Under the pieces are notes generated by a model, which was not told the origin of the DNA, ran no database searches, and saw only the letters and a program-made list of their open reading frames with translations. Shown here piece after piece: positions 44,273 through 56,800 of a stretch of 64,000 nucleotides of DNA. Both the position numbers and the translations under genes were made by a program. This DNA is from Mytilus trossulus (lineage: Eukaryota > Mollusca > Bivalvia > Mytilida > Mytilidae): the NCBI RefSeq assembly GCF_036588685.1, contig NC_086375.1, positions 10,719,916-10,783,915 on the forward strand. Reading direction: 5' to 3'. The stretch's first letter is position 1. Every line of letters begins with the position of its first letter.

Positions 44273-45139
44273 CTGTTTTAATACAAATTACACAGTTTTA
44301 AACAGTGTTTCACAAAAAGTTAGAACAGTGCATACAACAAGTAATTGTATATTATTTTTTCTTTAAAAATGTATCGAAAAAAACAGGATTTTCACACATA
44401 TTTGACTTTGCCAATATGCAATCATACCACATCTTCTAATTTCATATTTTGACCATATCTAAGCATATTAAGCAGGTCTTGTCTATTTTACCGTTTATAT
44501 GTTTTATATGAAAATTAAAGAAAACAAATCGTAAGACTGCATCACATTATCACTTCATTATAAATGAGAGTTCATTAATAGGGAGCATTTTCAATAAGCT
44601 TTCCAAAAACGAATCGACCCTATATGAGACAGAATGTCATAACAACACATATACAATTCCAAATATAAAGAGCTAGCAAAATATCTTATTAATAACATTG
44701 AAAATTTATACTCTCCAAGTTGCTTTGAAGTACACATAACTAATACGGTGGAAATATATAAAGTAATAAGTATTAATTCACCCACAATTATGCTTATTAT
44801 ATCTGTACTCATCATATTTACCACTTCTCATTTGAGCATCAGAGAGATATAAAATTGCACGAAAAAAACTGGCACATGAATGACAGTAAGCTTTAGAAAT
44901 TATCACATTTTAACTAAGTACAAGTATGGTTACTGACTGGATAGAGCCTTATTTTGGTACATAAATTACTTAACCATGTAAACAAATATTTTTTTATAGT
45001 TTTGACTGAATTCTTAATACAAATGCAAATTACATGTTTCCGCAGATAAAGATACACTTATATATATATATATATAACATTCCAAACTGTTTTAATAACT
45101 GCTAGACATTAATAAAAATTGACACTTATTGTACTAAGT

Positions 45140-45335
45140 TATTTGGAAAAAAAGTGTTATGAAAAAAAAATATTGTTTTTGATTCTGAGAAAAAAATGCT
45201 TGTGTTTCACCCTCAGCTGCCACTATATGTACTGCTAAAATTGAAAGAAAAGAATTGTTTTCGACTTTACGTGAAAGAAATAGATTGTTTTTACCCGCAG
45301 ACGAAAAAAAAAGTATTTTCTATGGATTAAAAAGT
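45140..45335 (+). repeat. Internal copy of the MITE at 51803-52093
   Basis: GTTTCACCCTCAGCTGCCAC, ATGTACTGCTAAAATTGAAA and GAAAGAAATAGATTGTTTTT match 51900-52010 in order. The AGGCAGCAACC ends are missing. Confidence 0.7.
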
Positions 45336-45344
45336 ATATCTTAC

Positions 45345-45387
45345 CAGAACTCTCGTAGGTATACACGTTAGCTTCAGACTCTTCTTC
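45345..45387 (-). CDS. Candidate internal exon, unknown protein
   Basis: A 43-nt segment lies between CGTTTTAAAG and a donor TCTG|GTAAGA. It reads EEESEANVYTYESS and ends with one base of the next codon, which the exon at 44170-44272 completes. Acidic with two Tyr. On its own it would be too short to call; the case rests on the pair. Confidence 0.35.
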
Positions 45388-45739
45388 CTTTAAAACGAAA
45401 TCCAATCAGTTTCATTTTCTTATTCTAAGGGACTCCATCTTTCTCTTCCTTTGACTAAAGTACACAACAGAATGACCTCGTTTCACTTTACAGTACTGCG
45501 TGTATTACAAAACGCGCGACATAATCCATCACTGGCCACACAATAATCCCAAATTATTATTGTACCTCGATGGTTCTACTGATGTAAGAATAAACATGAT
45601 AATTTACCCATACGGTGTATTCAATATAATACTTCCTTCCGAGTCTTTGGTCAATCAAAGAGGTAACATTAGAAGGATATAACACCCAGTTAGCATCTCT
45701 AGCAATAAAATATGATAAGAAAATGAAAAGAACCAGCAT

Positions 45740-47055
45740 GTGTATTACCCACTAGATATAACCATTATGAACATACGGTGGTCCTTATTTTCGAAATATT
45801 AAACGTTTCAATATGTTAATGTTGAAAGTAAAAACAAATTTAATGTAAATTGTAAACGTAAATTCATAATATCATGATCTTAACTTCTTTTTACTTTAAA
45901 CTGCAAGTTTTATGTAACGTAACCTCAACTTTTGGGAGTGGTTTAATAACATCAACAGAATGGAAAAAAACTTTACTTGAAAAAAGTCTATATTGAAAGC
46001 TCGGGAAGGGGGCTTAAAGATTTTTGGTAGGGGTGAGCATGCAGCTGATACCTCAAGTACCAAACCTTTTGTTTATTAGAAATATATACCTTATCATATA
46101 TCAACGAACAAAAAAAAACTATTGAGATATTTGGATATTTTTCATCTTCTGGTACATGAGAGTTTATAATTTGTTTTGGGGTCCCGCTTATCTTCACGAA
46201 CTTGTTTAGTAGCAAAGCAGTTGCAATAATCACAATTAATTTAATAAATTCGTCGCATCTTAAACACTTTCCTCTATTTGCCCCTTTTTATATCTTTCAT
46301 TAAAAAAGAATTTTTAAAAGACAATATAAGATGTTTGGTCAGATAAGTATAGTAACACTCCCGAGAGAAACACTTTCACTGAGTTTTATATTAATGAAAA
46401 ACTGATCAAAAGTTACTTTTTGTACATTGCTGTTCCATCTCATAGCTGACACTATGAAATTTCTTTAAATAATTGTTATCATGTTTCATGTAAACAAACC
46501 TTTGAATGTTTATTAGGTGCAAATGTCAAAATGATGACATTTATAGCATCTGTATCTAGCATTAGCGGAAATACCACATAGGTCTTATAGAGTATAACAT
46601 GTTTAAATGTGTAAATGGTTTGACAAATAGTTGATGTATTTACGACTGTGATTTAACCACATCACAAAAAATAAGAACATCTGATTAGTTTCAGATACTT
46701 ATAATATAATCAAGCAAGTAAAAATATCAATCTATTGAACTGAATTTGATTTCTCACCCTTTTCATATGCCATGCCGATGGAGCATGAAAAAGTGACATA
46801 TTCCAGGGGATCATCCCTACCCACTCATTACATAGAAAGTGACCCCCCTCCGAGATTGAAAGTAAAGTTGGGGTTGATGGTTTTCATTGGTTTCTGGGGA
46901 AAAAATAATTAATATATCCCTCTTTATACATGTATATATACACTCTGAGACAAGTGCCTGTGCTAGTTTGAACTGAAATCGTGACAAAACCGCATAAAAA
47001 GTTTACATATACGTATAGAATGGTTAAATTTGTATTATGCATGAGAGGAGGGTGT
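45740..47055. other. Non-coding stretch, no gene seen
   Basis: A minus-strand frame around 46090-46260 carries a short hydrophobic run (IIATALLL) but has no splice or family support. The GAGACAAGTGCCTGTG repeat tag lies near 46950. Confidence 0.4.
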
Positions 47056-47059
47056 GTGG

Positions 47060-47580
47060 TTTATACCCCCGTCACACTTGGTCACGGTCGCACTATGATC
47101 TCAAATGCAAATTTTGACGATCGTAGTACAGTCGTGTAGATCAAAGTAAAGTCGTGGTATACGTTTGTGGCGATCATGAAGTCTTTTTGATCGTGCTGAG
47201 CGAGGACCAACTTCGAACATGTTCCAAACAATCGTGATGCGGTGGTGGCGAAATGAGGGCGCGGTAGAAATAATAGGGAGAGCGTAGTTATGTCGTGGTA
47301 AGATCATAACGGTAATTGTACTATCGTAGCGAGAGCGTAGCAAAAGCACGATTATTATCGAAGAGACTGCGCTACGATTTCACATTGACTATGATACGAC
47401 CTTACTACGACCATCATGATCTCATTGCGACCCAACCACGATTCTATTTCGACTGCTCCACTTTCATACCACGCTGTTCAAGCTTATAGTACGATTATAG
47501 TACGCACATGCCAGCTTCATCACGCTCTTCTTACGAACTGACTACGTTCATATTACGACCCACTGTCGTTCACTAAAAAC
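47060..47580. repeat. Imperfect 0.5-kb palindromic repeat (CGATCGTAGT / ACTACGATC)
   Basis: The left half is dense in TCGTAG, TCGTGG and GATCGTG words. The right half, from about 47360, is dense in their reverse complements (CTACGA, CCACGA, TACGACC). The whole is thus an imperfect inverted repeat with many short CGT/ACG words. The 82-codon minus frame across it follows from the repeat. I recall similar sequence in mussels but no assigned class. Confidence 0.6.
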
Positions 47581-47589
47581 ATCATCATT

Positions 47590-49300
47590 TAATTTTAACG
47601 GACCAGCAATTAATATAGGTTGGATTATTAGTCGACCTGTCTACTGGATCATGCAGGAATAGACCAGAGGTCATCATCTGCCTTTACTTATATTCCTACT
47701 ACCACGCCCATGAGTCCTGGTAGATTATGATGGCATTACTGTTTCCGAGAAATCTACGTATAAATAAATAATAGAAGGAATACGACAGTTGTATGGTATA
47801 GTACATGCTATTGACGTTATTGCTGAGAGCGTAGTAGGAATGCAGCATGAACGTGCATGATACTCAAACGTGTAGGTCAAGCTATACATAGTCATGTAAA
47901 GTTTCAAAACAAATTGGCATTGCAATTCCTGAGGTTTGAAATTGTCTTACTCGATTGACCATTCAGCCTTTCAAATAGTCAGAAAAGTACTCCCTCTAAT
48001 GTACTGGTATATATGTAACATGTGACTGCTTTTTCTCCTGTTTGATATTCTAAATACATATTCCTGCACATTTGTATTTACACTTTCTGCACATGCTGCA
48101 AGTGCTCAAATATATGCTTATCCTATCAATTCTTTGTGAAAAATGCACTAAATACCTTTTATTTGACAATAGAATATTGGTGACAACTAAGTGGAGGGTG
48201 GCATAAAATGCTTACAGCGATAGCGGCAATCGACAGCAATCTTCATGAATGTCATAACAGACCACACTCGGAACCTTGTGCATAATTTTACTCCACATAC
48301 CGGTATTCTATACCTGCGCAGGTTTTTATGTACAATAGAAATCGTTAAATTCACCCGCAGTAGTTTTATAGGAACACAGGATCATGGTCAACATATTAAT
48401 GTATTGCCATCAGTCAACGAAGTGTGGAATTAGATTTCACCCAGGATTTTTTTTCATTTTAAGAAATAAAGATAGCGCAAGTCGTTCTCCTCTCGTTACC
48501 CTTATAGACGTCAGAAACTTGGAGCTACATGTAGCAGAAAGAATATTATGCAAATAATTAACTTGTGATTATCGTTTGGGATTCGGGTATACGCGAAACA
48601 ATCTATTATAACTGCTTTAGAAACTTTCAAAGTAAATATATACGTGCCTAGAGAAACACCCTAAACAAAAACCCCGTATGTACAGGTTGAGCGGATTTAG
48701 TACAGATTGCTTGTTTGTCATATTATTTCATCCAGTGACAAGTATTTCATGCATTTTCAGGTTTTCATGACGAGGTTCATCTTGTGTTTTACACTATTGT
48801 CACAGTTTAAGTAGATGATGGACTTACAAACATGATTTACCCAAGCGCATTACAAGTATGTACTTGTGATCTAAAAGGCTGACTGGGGAATAGTTATGGG
48901 CACTTTGGTATTTTTCCGACCGGAGGTAAACCCTCTCCGAAGTGGTACATCTGTTGAGCTGTGTGGGATGTAAACGCTACCACGTCCAGTCAGAATGGGA
49001 ATATAAGATGCAATGTTTCATAAAGAGAGAGCACCACTCTCTCTACACTTTACGAACCCTTGCAAAAACTCTACGAGGGGTCCGTAAATAGCCTGCTGCA
49101 CGGCATCGTTTTTGTACTTTTCTAATATACTTTATTTTATCCAGTGCCAGTCCGAAATTCCGCGACATTACTCCGGACTGACTCCTTCCAGAACCAACCT
49201 GTAGTATTGGTACTTTGTGTTCATCCTGGACATTCATGAACTATTTGCAAGTGAACGTTAAGCAAACAATAATCATACAGTATCAATACGAGTGTCATTA
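47590..49300. other. Low-repeat stretch, no supported gene
   Basis: Less AT-rich than average. A minus-strand frame at 49043-49237 (64 codons, basic C-terminus RTPRRVFARVRKV) is open and complete, but it lacks family resemblance. A plus-strand frame at 48245-48433 is similar in quality. Neither is called. Confidence 0.35.
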
Positions 49301-49309
49301 AAACATGAG

Positions 49310-49515
49310 GGGGAATAGGAGGGGTCCTGATCCCGAAATCCCGGGCTTAAAAACATGAAATCCCGAAGTCCCGAATTTAAAATTACTTAAATCCCGACAT
49401 CCCGAGATTAGGAAAAAAGATTTTTCGGACCCCGAAAGGGTCAATCCCGAAATCCCGAAATCCCGAGCTTAAAAACAGCCGATCCCGGAGTCCCGATAAA
49501 GGTCCTATCCCCCCT
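49310..49515 (+). repeat. TCCCGA-rich degenerate short repeat
   Basis: AATCCCGA/AGTCCCGA words recur about 15 times with irregular spacing. Two sub-blocks share TCCCGA(A)ATCCCG and GGCTTAAAAACA-type linkers, so the array arose from a larger duplicated unit. Confidence 0.75.
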
Positions 49516-50634
49516 CACACATGGGGCTTCATAAAATTTTCAGGGCAGTTTCACCAGTACCAACTTTGAACCGTTCATTATTTATTGATAACTATAAAGA
49601 CATGCATGAAAGACGCAACAACGCAAATATATAAGCTTACGTAGATGATTGGTGCTTTGTCCAACTGTATCATTTATACCGACGACGCCATTTTTAACTG
49701 GGGTATAAAAATATGGTCCCCTTCCGAGACAGTACAACCTGTGCTGAAATTGGGTGTTCGTTTGGCTATGATGAATGTCTTAATTAGCCAACACGTTCGT
49801 TTAGATTTGTGACATTCACTCCTATGACCCACATTGAGAGTGCCCTGCCATTTGCATGTTAAAAGAATTTGAATCACTATACACATGTACAACAACTCTT
49901 TGTGGAACCAATAAGTTGCATTTTCAAGGGCCAGTCAATCCCCCTACTACCACCATCTCAGCCCGATCAGATTTGATCATATGACGTTTTAACTGTATTT
50001 GTTGGCACTTATTAAAGTACATGTATACTTTATTAACCATAGGACGCTAGGAAAACAGCAATCATTCTAACTACACGTGCATGATTTAATCCATTTCTTA
50101 TGTCTATCCTATTTCCTAATGTGAGTATAAATATGAAGGAACGTGCATGGGCTTTATATTTTAACGCTATTATATTCTTATATATATGCTGACAATTTAG
50201 AAATGGCAAATGTTAAGAAAATCAAAAAGTTTTTGTGTTTCTAAATGCTGATAGATACTGACATTGGTAACATAATTTTGCATTTCACCAGAAATACTAC
50301 ATGTTCCACACTTTTTTTTTCGAATGATCGTTCAATCGGACTAAACCATTCCGGGGATCGAAAAATCAAGACCACTGAGTTTGTCGGGGTTCTCGATATC
50401 CATCTCCTAGAGAACAATTCCAGATCGTTGGTTCTTCAGATTATTTTTGTGTGTGTGGTTTTTTCTTCTTCGTGAAGATAAGACGGTATAAAACACATAA
50501 GTCAATATTTGAATGAAATTCATATCGATGGGTTTAGACTTTTTAAAAGATGCTTATAATATACAGAACGACAAATCCGTTAGATTTCGGCACACAGTAA
50601 AAAAAGCAAAGTCAGCTACATGTATTCAAGTCCC

Positions 50635-50860
50635 CGAAATGACAACTGTAAGTCAATTTAAAAGAGAAAACTAATGGCCTAATTTATGCAACAACAAAAA
50701 AAAACGAACGAAAAACAAATATATATATAACCACTGAATTACACGCTCCTGACTTCGGACATGCAGGCACATACATAATTTGGCAATGTTGAACATGTTA
50801 GCGGCAATCCAACCCTCCCCGAACCTGGGACAGTGGTGCAACAGTACATTGAGTTTGACT
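50635..50860 (+). repeat. Mussel dispersed repeat, 3' half
   Basis: AAACTAATGGCCTAATTTAT, CACTGAATTACACGCTCCTG, AACATGTTAGCGGCAATCC and TGGGACAGTGGTGCAACAGT match, reversed, the left part of 53376-53675. It is the downstream half of the CCGCATAGTCAGCTAT family. Confidence 0.8.
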
Positions 50861-51011
50861 ATTTGTTGTAAAGTGGACGTTTTAAAAAGAATGCTAAATA
50901 CAAAATACCCTCAAGAGTGTTTCAACGATAGAACAGATAGTATAGGTTGCTGTACGCATGTAATGGTTATAAATTATTTTTTTAAACCTGAATATTAGTT
51001 TACATCATATC

Positions 51012-51230
51012 AAATAGACATAGGAAGATATGGTGTGAGTGCCAATGAGACCATTCTCCATCCAAATAACAATCTTAGAAAGTAAACCATTATAGGTCAA
51101 TGTGCGACCTTCAACACGGAGCCTTGGTTCACAACGAAAAACAAGCTATAAAGGGCCCAAAAAATACTTGTGTAAAACAATTCAAACGGGAAAACCAACG
51201 TTCAAAGCATACTTTAACACATGCAACATT
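51012..51230 (+). repeat. Mussel dispersed repeat (CCTTCAACACGGAGCC variant)
   Basis: Nearly the same as 9028-9200 and extended by AAAACAATTCAAACGGGAAA, which ties this variant to the family at 50635-50860. Confidence 0.8.
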
Positions 51231-51802
51231 AATTGAAAACGTGCATCAACGAAGCGTAGTATAAAAAAAGTGTAATGACGAAGAACCGTACACAGCTGTA
51301 TGAAAATAAAGACACTTTAAAACGTGTATTTAGATACCATTTTACCCCTATATCTTTATAAGTATGGTACTTTTGAACAATGAAATTTAAAAAAATGTAC
51401 GTTTTAAAAACTATGAGACACGATAAACAGAAGGTTTTTAATTATTATAAAAATACCCAGCCTGCTTTGATCAGTGGCATTGTTTTTTTAATGTTTGCCT
51501 ATAAAATGTCACATATTTGAAACCCGTTGTACTAGTTGTAGTTAGAATTGAGTATTGTGACAAAGAATATATTGGAGCAAAATATCCGAAAAATAGATAT
51601 ATTAGATTTGTTTAAAAGTTATTATATGCACTCTTCACTATCTGAACTCATTGGTACGCGGTGTTTGATTCGAACGCGTTAACGTCCGAATTTATGTGTT
51701 TCGAGGCTATTCTTTTTAAATACGGGGTGAATATGGTTAAGTTGACGGATTTGTGTTTTGATGCTTGTCACAGATCATATTTTTTTTTTTATTTATATGA
51801 TA

Positions 51803-52093
51803 AGGCAGCAACCATTTATTTGATTTTCGGGGGGGGCTATGGGTTTTTTTTTGGAAAAAAAAACAGTTTGTTTCCAGTTTTTGGTGAAAAAAATAATTTG
51901 TTTTGGACCCTGAGAAAAAAAAAATGTTTGTTTCACCCTCAGCTTCCACTATATGTAATGCTAAAATTGAAAGAAAATAATTGTTTTCGGTTTGTCGCTT
52001 AAAAAATAGATTGTTCTTCGTCGAAGGCGAAAAAAAAAGTTTCTACAGAAAAAAAACCCATCCCCCAACTAGAAAATCAAATGGTTGCTGCCT
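51803..52093. mobile_element. MITE with AGGCAGCAACCATTT ends and TA duplication
   Basis: Ends AGGCAGCAACCATTT and AAATGGTTGCTGCCT are inverted; TA flanks both sides (51801-51802 and 52094-52095), as in mariner-like elements. G-run and C-run blocks lie next to the ends and the centre is A/T-runs. 291 bp, non-coding. The interior matches 45140-45335. Confidence 0.8.
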
Positions 52094-52842
52094 TATAGCA
52101 TTATTTGATTTTGATATACAACCAAAAACTTTGTTTTCAAGTTACTATTGAAAGTCTCTCTTGAATTAAAGTATGTTTTATTTTTATAAATTTACTTGTA
52201 TATTTGGCGCAAATTAAAAGTTTTATTTTGGCGCAAATGAAATCTAGGTTGTGTCGTAAATGAAAGATTATTTTGGGGCAAATAAAATGCGAATTGGCGC
52301 AAAAGTAAAGCACCACTTAAGATAAAACACATTTGTTTTCATTGTTTATGATTTTTATCAAGTGAAACAGGCTGGGTTAATTATCCAAGGCTGAACTCTC
52401 GATGAATCAAGGCACTGCAATTTTAATCTGAACTAGTTTACGACCACACCAATTGCAACAATACCAAAGATCAGATGTATCGATAACCAAATCTTACAGG
52501 CATTTCTCATTTTAACTGTTTAAAAATAGAAAGTAATATAGATAAAACATTTCCGAAAAGATACCTTTCCTATATCTGTATTATGAATATTCTTTGTACA
52601 GTGCACAATACCATATGTATTTGTCACGTTTTGTAGATTTTGAAATAATAATCTTTTTTTAACATTAATATAAAAAAAATAAAGATGTGATGTGATTGCC
52701 TATGAGAAAGCCAGCAATTGAAATTTATTATTTAAAGAACCTTCAATAACGAAGAAAACCGAAACCGTACTGTAAGGAATAAAATGGTTGTTGTCTGTTT
52801 ATGTGGTTCATAATTTTCTCGATTTTTATATATATTTAACAG

Positions 52843-53001
52843 TGGCGGATCCAGAATTGTTCATAAGTGGGGGCCCACTGACTGACTTAAGAGGGAGGCC
52901 CGCTCCAGTCACGCTTTAGTGATTCCCTATATAAGCAACCAATGTTTTTCCCAAAAAGGGGAGGCAACCTGGGCCCCTTCCTAAATTCGCCTCTGGATTA
53001 G
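52843..53001. repeat. MITE with GGCGGATCCAGA ends
   Basis: Left GTGGCGGATCCAGAATTG, right AATTCGCCTCTGGATTAG: an inverted pair with small differences. Inside, GTGGGGGCCCACTGACTGAC and GGCAACCTGGGCCCC. Related to 1309-1431. Confidence 0.65.
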
Positions 53002-53375
53002 ACCGTTGGTTTTTTTCCTTTGAATGGTTTTACACTAGTACTTTTTGTTAGTATAATAGTCCTATCATGAATTGTTATATACCATTTTATTAATGTAAAT
53101 TTAAAAGCGTTAGCATTTCTCTACAAGTCTTTCCCTTTAAGCATTAACGTCGGATTTAGGGAGCAGGGGACCAGGGTCCTCCCTTATTGAGCTTCGAAAT
53201 TAATAAATGTATTAATGCATAGACTTTTTTACAAGTATCACTTCCAATGTTGGCTTTACACGCCCAACCTCCCTTTTACAAAAAAAAATTAGATCAGCAC
53301 GATCTAAGCATGGGTTTCACTGAATGATAGGAGAAGGTTAAGAAAGACCAATATGTGCATCCCGCTAACATGTTT

Positions 53376-53675
53376 AACCCCGCCACATTATTTATGTATG
53401 TGTCTGTCCCCAGTCAGGAACCTGTAATTCAGTGGTTGTCGTTTGTTTAGGTGTTACTTATTTGTTTTTCGTCCATTTTTTTACATAAATAAGGCCGTTA
53501 GTTTTCTCGTTTGAATTGTTTTACATTGTCTTATCGGGGCTTTTTATAGCTGACTATGCGGTTTGGGCTTTGCTCATTATTGAAGGCCGATCGGTGACCT
53601 AAAGTTATTAATGTTTGTGTCATTTTGGTCTTTTGTAGATAGATGTCTCATTGGCAATGATACCACACCTTCTTT
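53376..53675 (-). repeat. Mussel dispersed repeat, long reverse copy
   Basis: The longest copy in the window: reversed it holds GGTGTGGTATCATTGCCAAT, CACCGATCGGCCTTCAATAA, CATAGTCAGCTATAAAAAGC, AAACTAACGGCC and TTAAACATGTTAGCGGGAT. It joins the families at 9517 and 50635 into one element of about 300 bp or more. Confidence 0.85.
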
Positions 53676-53792
53676 TTTATGTAGTAAAAAATGTCAGGAA
53701 AACTAACCGTAATCAATTCCAATATATAAAATTATAATTCTTCTAAATAACACCCCAACAATTTTAGACTTGCAAAGCGAATGCACATTTTT

Positions 53793-53888
53793 ATTCTTCC
53801 CTGGCTGGGATTCGAACTGACATGCTAAAGAGATATCGTGCTACCAAATCGCCTTGCGCTAGACCACTCGAGCACTTAGGCTCGACAA
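53793..53888 (-). repeat. tRNA-like SINE head
   Basis: On the minus strand GAGTGGTCTAGCGCAAGGC (A-box region) is followed about 45 bp later by CAGTTCGAATCCCAGC (B-box). This spacing and both boxes fit an RNA polymerase III promoter. The acceptor stem does not close, so it is not a working tRNA; a tRNA-derived SINE is the best reading. Confidence 0.55.
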
Positions 53889-53899
53889 AAATCAAGCTT

Positions 53900-56800
53900 T
53901 TGGTTGCCGAGTGTTACCTTTTCTCGTCTGTTTTTATCTAGCGTCGTAACAAAAAACATAAGCCCTCGTGAAATATGAATATTCTAATCTTTGTTGAACA
54001 AATCTTTATATCTACCTGAGGCACGGGAAATACATGTATAATATATACTAGGCATAAATATGGAATATAAAAAATCAGCTGAATTATCTATCGTAGAGGA
54101 TCTTGAAAATTAATGTAGGATGCAGTCACATAAATAATTATATTATAAACTACGTCTGAGCCTATTATATATAGTATTGTTTCTATGACACATGTACAGG
54201 TCCGTTGGTTAGTGTAAGAATTTTTTAAACGATTTTATACAAAACTACAAAAAAAACATATCATATCTGATCGTTTGAGATATCGAGGGAAAATATATTC
54301 TTTTTGATAACTCTATCGCATTGTTATTTCCATCTTTCACTATTTATCAAAATAGATGTTGTATATGCATTTACTGCAGTAGTCAAAGTATTCATGACGA
54401 CAAACGCATCAAACACTGGTTTGATTAACTTGGAAGGTAGATAACTATTGAACCGGTTTACCCACTGTTAAAAAAATAGACTGATCTTCTTCTAACTAGT
54501 TAAATTTTAGTTTCTATTTCAAACAAGACGGCACACACATGTCGAGGTCAGTTGAACTCTGACGGACATCGGCGGAGGACTTTTTAGCGCATTGAACGGA
54601 AATTTGAGAGAGAAAAATCGGACGTTTTAGCGCCAAAGTAGAACCCATTTTAACGTCTGGTTTTTAACCCATTTTAGAGAAAAAAATTAGAATCTATGAT
54701 GTCTTTCAAAATACAGCACTAACAGTCTAAAAAATTTAATCAAATGTTAAAAGTTCGTTCTAGCCTGGAATTTATATCCTAGAGAACGTACATAATAGGC
54801 TCCGGATAAACCCCCATGTACAAAATTGTTGAATTGCATTAGGAACTGTTCTTTCTCTTTATCTTGTCTGATTAATGTGGTGCATATTTGTCTATACTTC
54901 GTATTTTTATATATGCTATTCCTTGCAATTTGATAAAAGTATATTAAAAAAGTAAATAGCTGGATGATAACTAAAAAGTTGTTCATTATAATGTCATGGA
55001 ACAACTCAGATCCATTATTAATTCGCTTTGAATTACACAGAACTTCTGCCCAAAGCTTAGCGAGTATTATCTAACCAGGTAAGTAAGTTTTCGCTAAAAT
55101 GGACTATCGAAAATACAGGTGAACGGATTAATCCCGCTCTAAAATGGGCTCTATTGTCTCCTTGTAGTTCAATTGTTCCGCTAATATGTCCTGCGCCCAC
55201 ACCCACCCGACGGACATATAGACATTGTAAGGAAACCATATACCAATTATAATTCTTCTTTTTCTCATGATACCGTAAATGACTAATTTACATGACAACT
55301 TTGTTAAGTAGTTGCTGAAATATGAAAAAATATGTCTAGGACAATGTATGGACACATGACAAATGACTTCGTAACATAATGTATCTGTTTACCAGATATG
55401 AAGCATCCATGTCTTCTTCCTGCTAAATTATATATGTTTCATAAAAATAGTTTACCCCATTACCACCACCGCCGCCGAACACCAATTCCTATATCTCGAA
55501 AACTGCGAGAGAACAAATAATTAAATTAGAGGTTTCACTTGTTTACATTGTTTTATATTTGTCGTATCGTGCTAGGTGTGCAGTATAGCTAAATGCTTAT
55601 TTTTGAAGGCCGTTGGTATCATGAAAGTTGCTAAATGCTATACGCCATTTGTTCTCTGGAGGAGTGGTTTCATATCGGCATTCATATTTCATAATTTTAT
55701 ATCGTCATGTAAATGATGAATCAACTGGTCAATTCACCGATTGGATAGGTTTATAGTTGTTAAACATTTTATAGTGTATTTGTGTACATAAATAAGGAGC
55801 TTTATAAACAGGCAGACAATTGTAGCTTTGTTGTCCATACATTTTCACGTTCAGTCGTTTCAATTCCAAACAAACTTGTTCAATTTGCATTGATATTAAA
55901 ATATATCATTAGTGTATAGTATACTTTACACTTGAAAAATATCTCCCTTTTTCCACTAAGGTCGCATCAAAACCCGTTAACCCCGACATCGGGATTGTCG
56001 AAATAAAAAAAATATATTCAAGTTAAAGAGCTGTGAGTATCACTGCCTGATTATTTCTGTATGAAGATAAAGCCAAAAGCTCAGTCACGTGTATTCTAAA
56101 ATATAAAAATTGAATGTATGCAATTATATACAACCGGACAACCTTCAACAATAACCAAACCATACCATATGGTCGGTTATATTAGTCCACAACATGAAAG
56201 ATGTAAAACAATTCAAAAGAAAAAAATAACGGCCTCATTTGTAACAAAACATGACAGACATAAACCTGACTTATAGGAAATGCACATTAAGAATGTGCGA
56301 GATTGAAAAAATTACACATCCAACGGCCTTCAAAATTTATCGGACAGTAATTGCATAAATAACAGTTCATCGAAACTTAAACGGGGCTACAGTAACGATC
56401 ATGGTTATCAAGTTGTGAAATATGCATGTACATAGGAGAAAGGGGCTTAAGGAAAATCAAAGGGAAACATGACAATTAAGTACGAAAAATTGTCTATTCA
56501 AATCTAGAAAAAGGACAGGTATTGCTGTCTGTATTGTATTTACTGTGCTCCTTGTCTTCTTAATTTATATCAGATAGCACAGTATTACTTTATTCGGTTA
56601 TCCTCTGGTTGTTACATGTATTGCAATTTTTTCTCGGTTTATTTGTCATCGACATCGATCTCACATATTCTTTTATTCTTAAATATACCAAAGTACCGTG
56701 TCCGTCAATTATGCAGTATGCGGCTCCATTTGTTAAAAAGTCATGGTCAGTCACTGAGGAGGATGGACTCAACAACTGCATGATAGATACTTATATGTAT

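Noticed and set aside
47101..47349. 82-codon minus-strand frame with Arg/His-rich peptide
   Set aside because: Lies inside the CGTAGT/ACTACG palindromic repeat and follows from its composition.
49043..49237. 64-codon minus-strand frame ending RTPRRVFARVRKV
   Set aside because: Complete and less AT-rich than its surroundings, but without family resemblance, splice context or a partner exon; left uncalled.
55057..55355. Two overlapping minus-strand frames with protein-like peptides
   Set aside because: Two frames compete for the same DNA and neither has acceptor/donor support; cannot choose, so not called.
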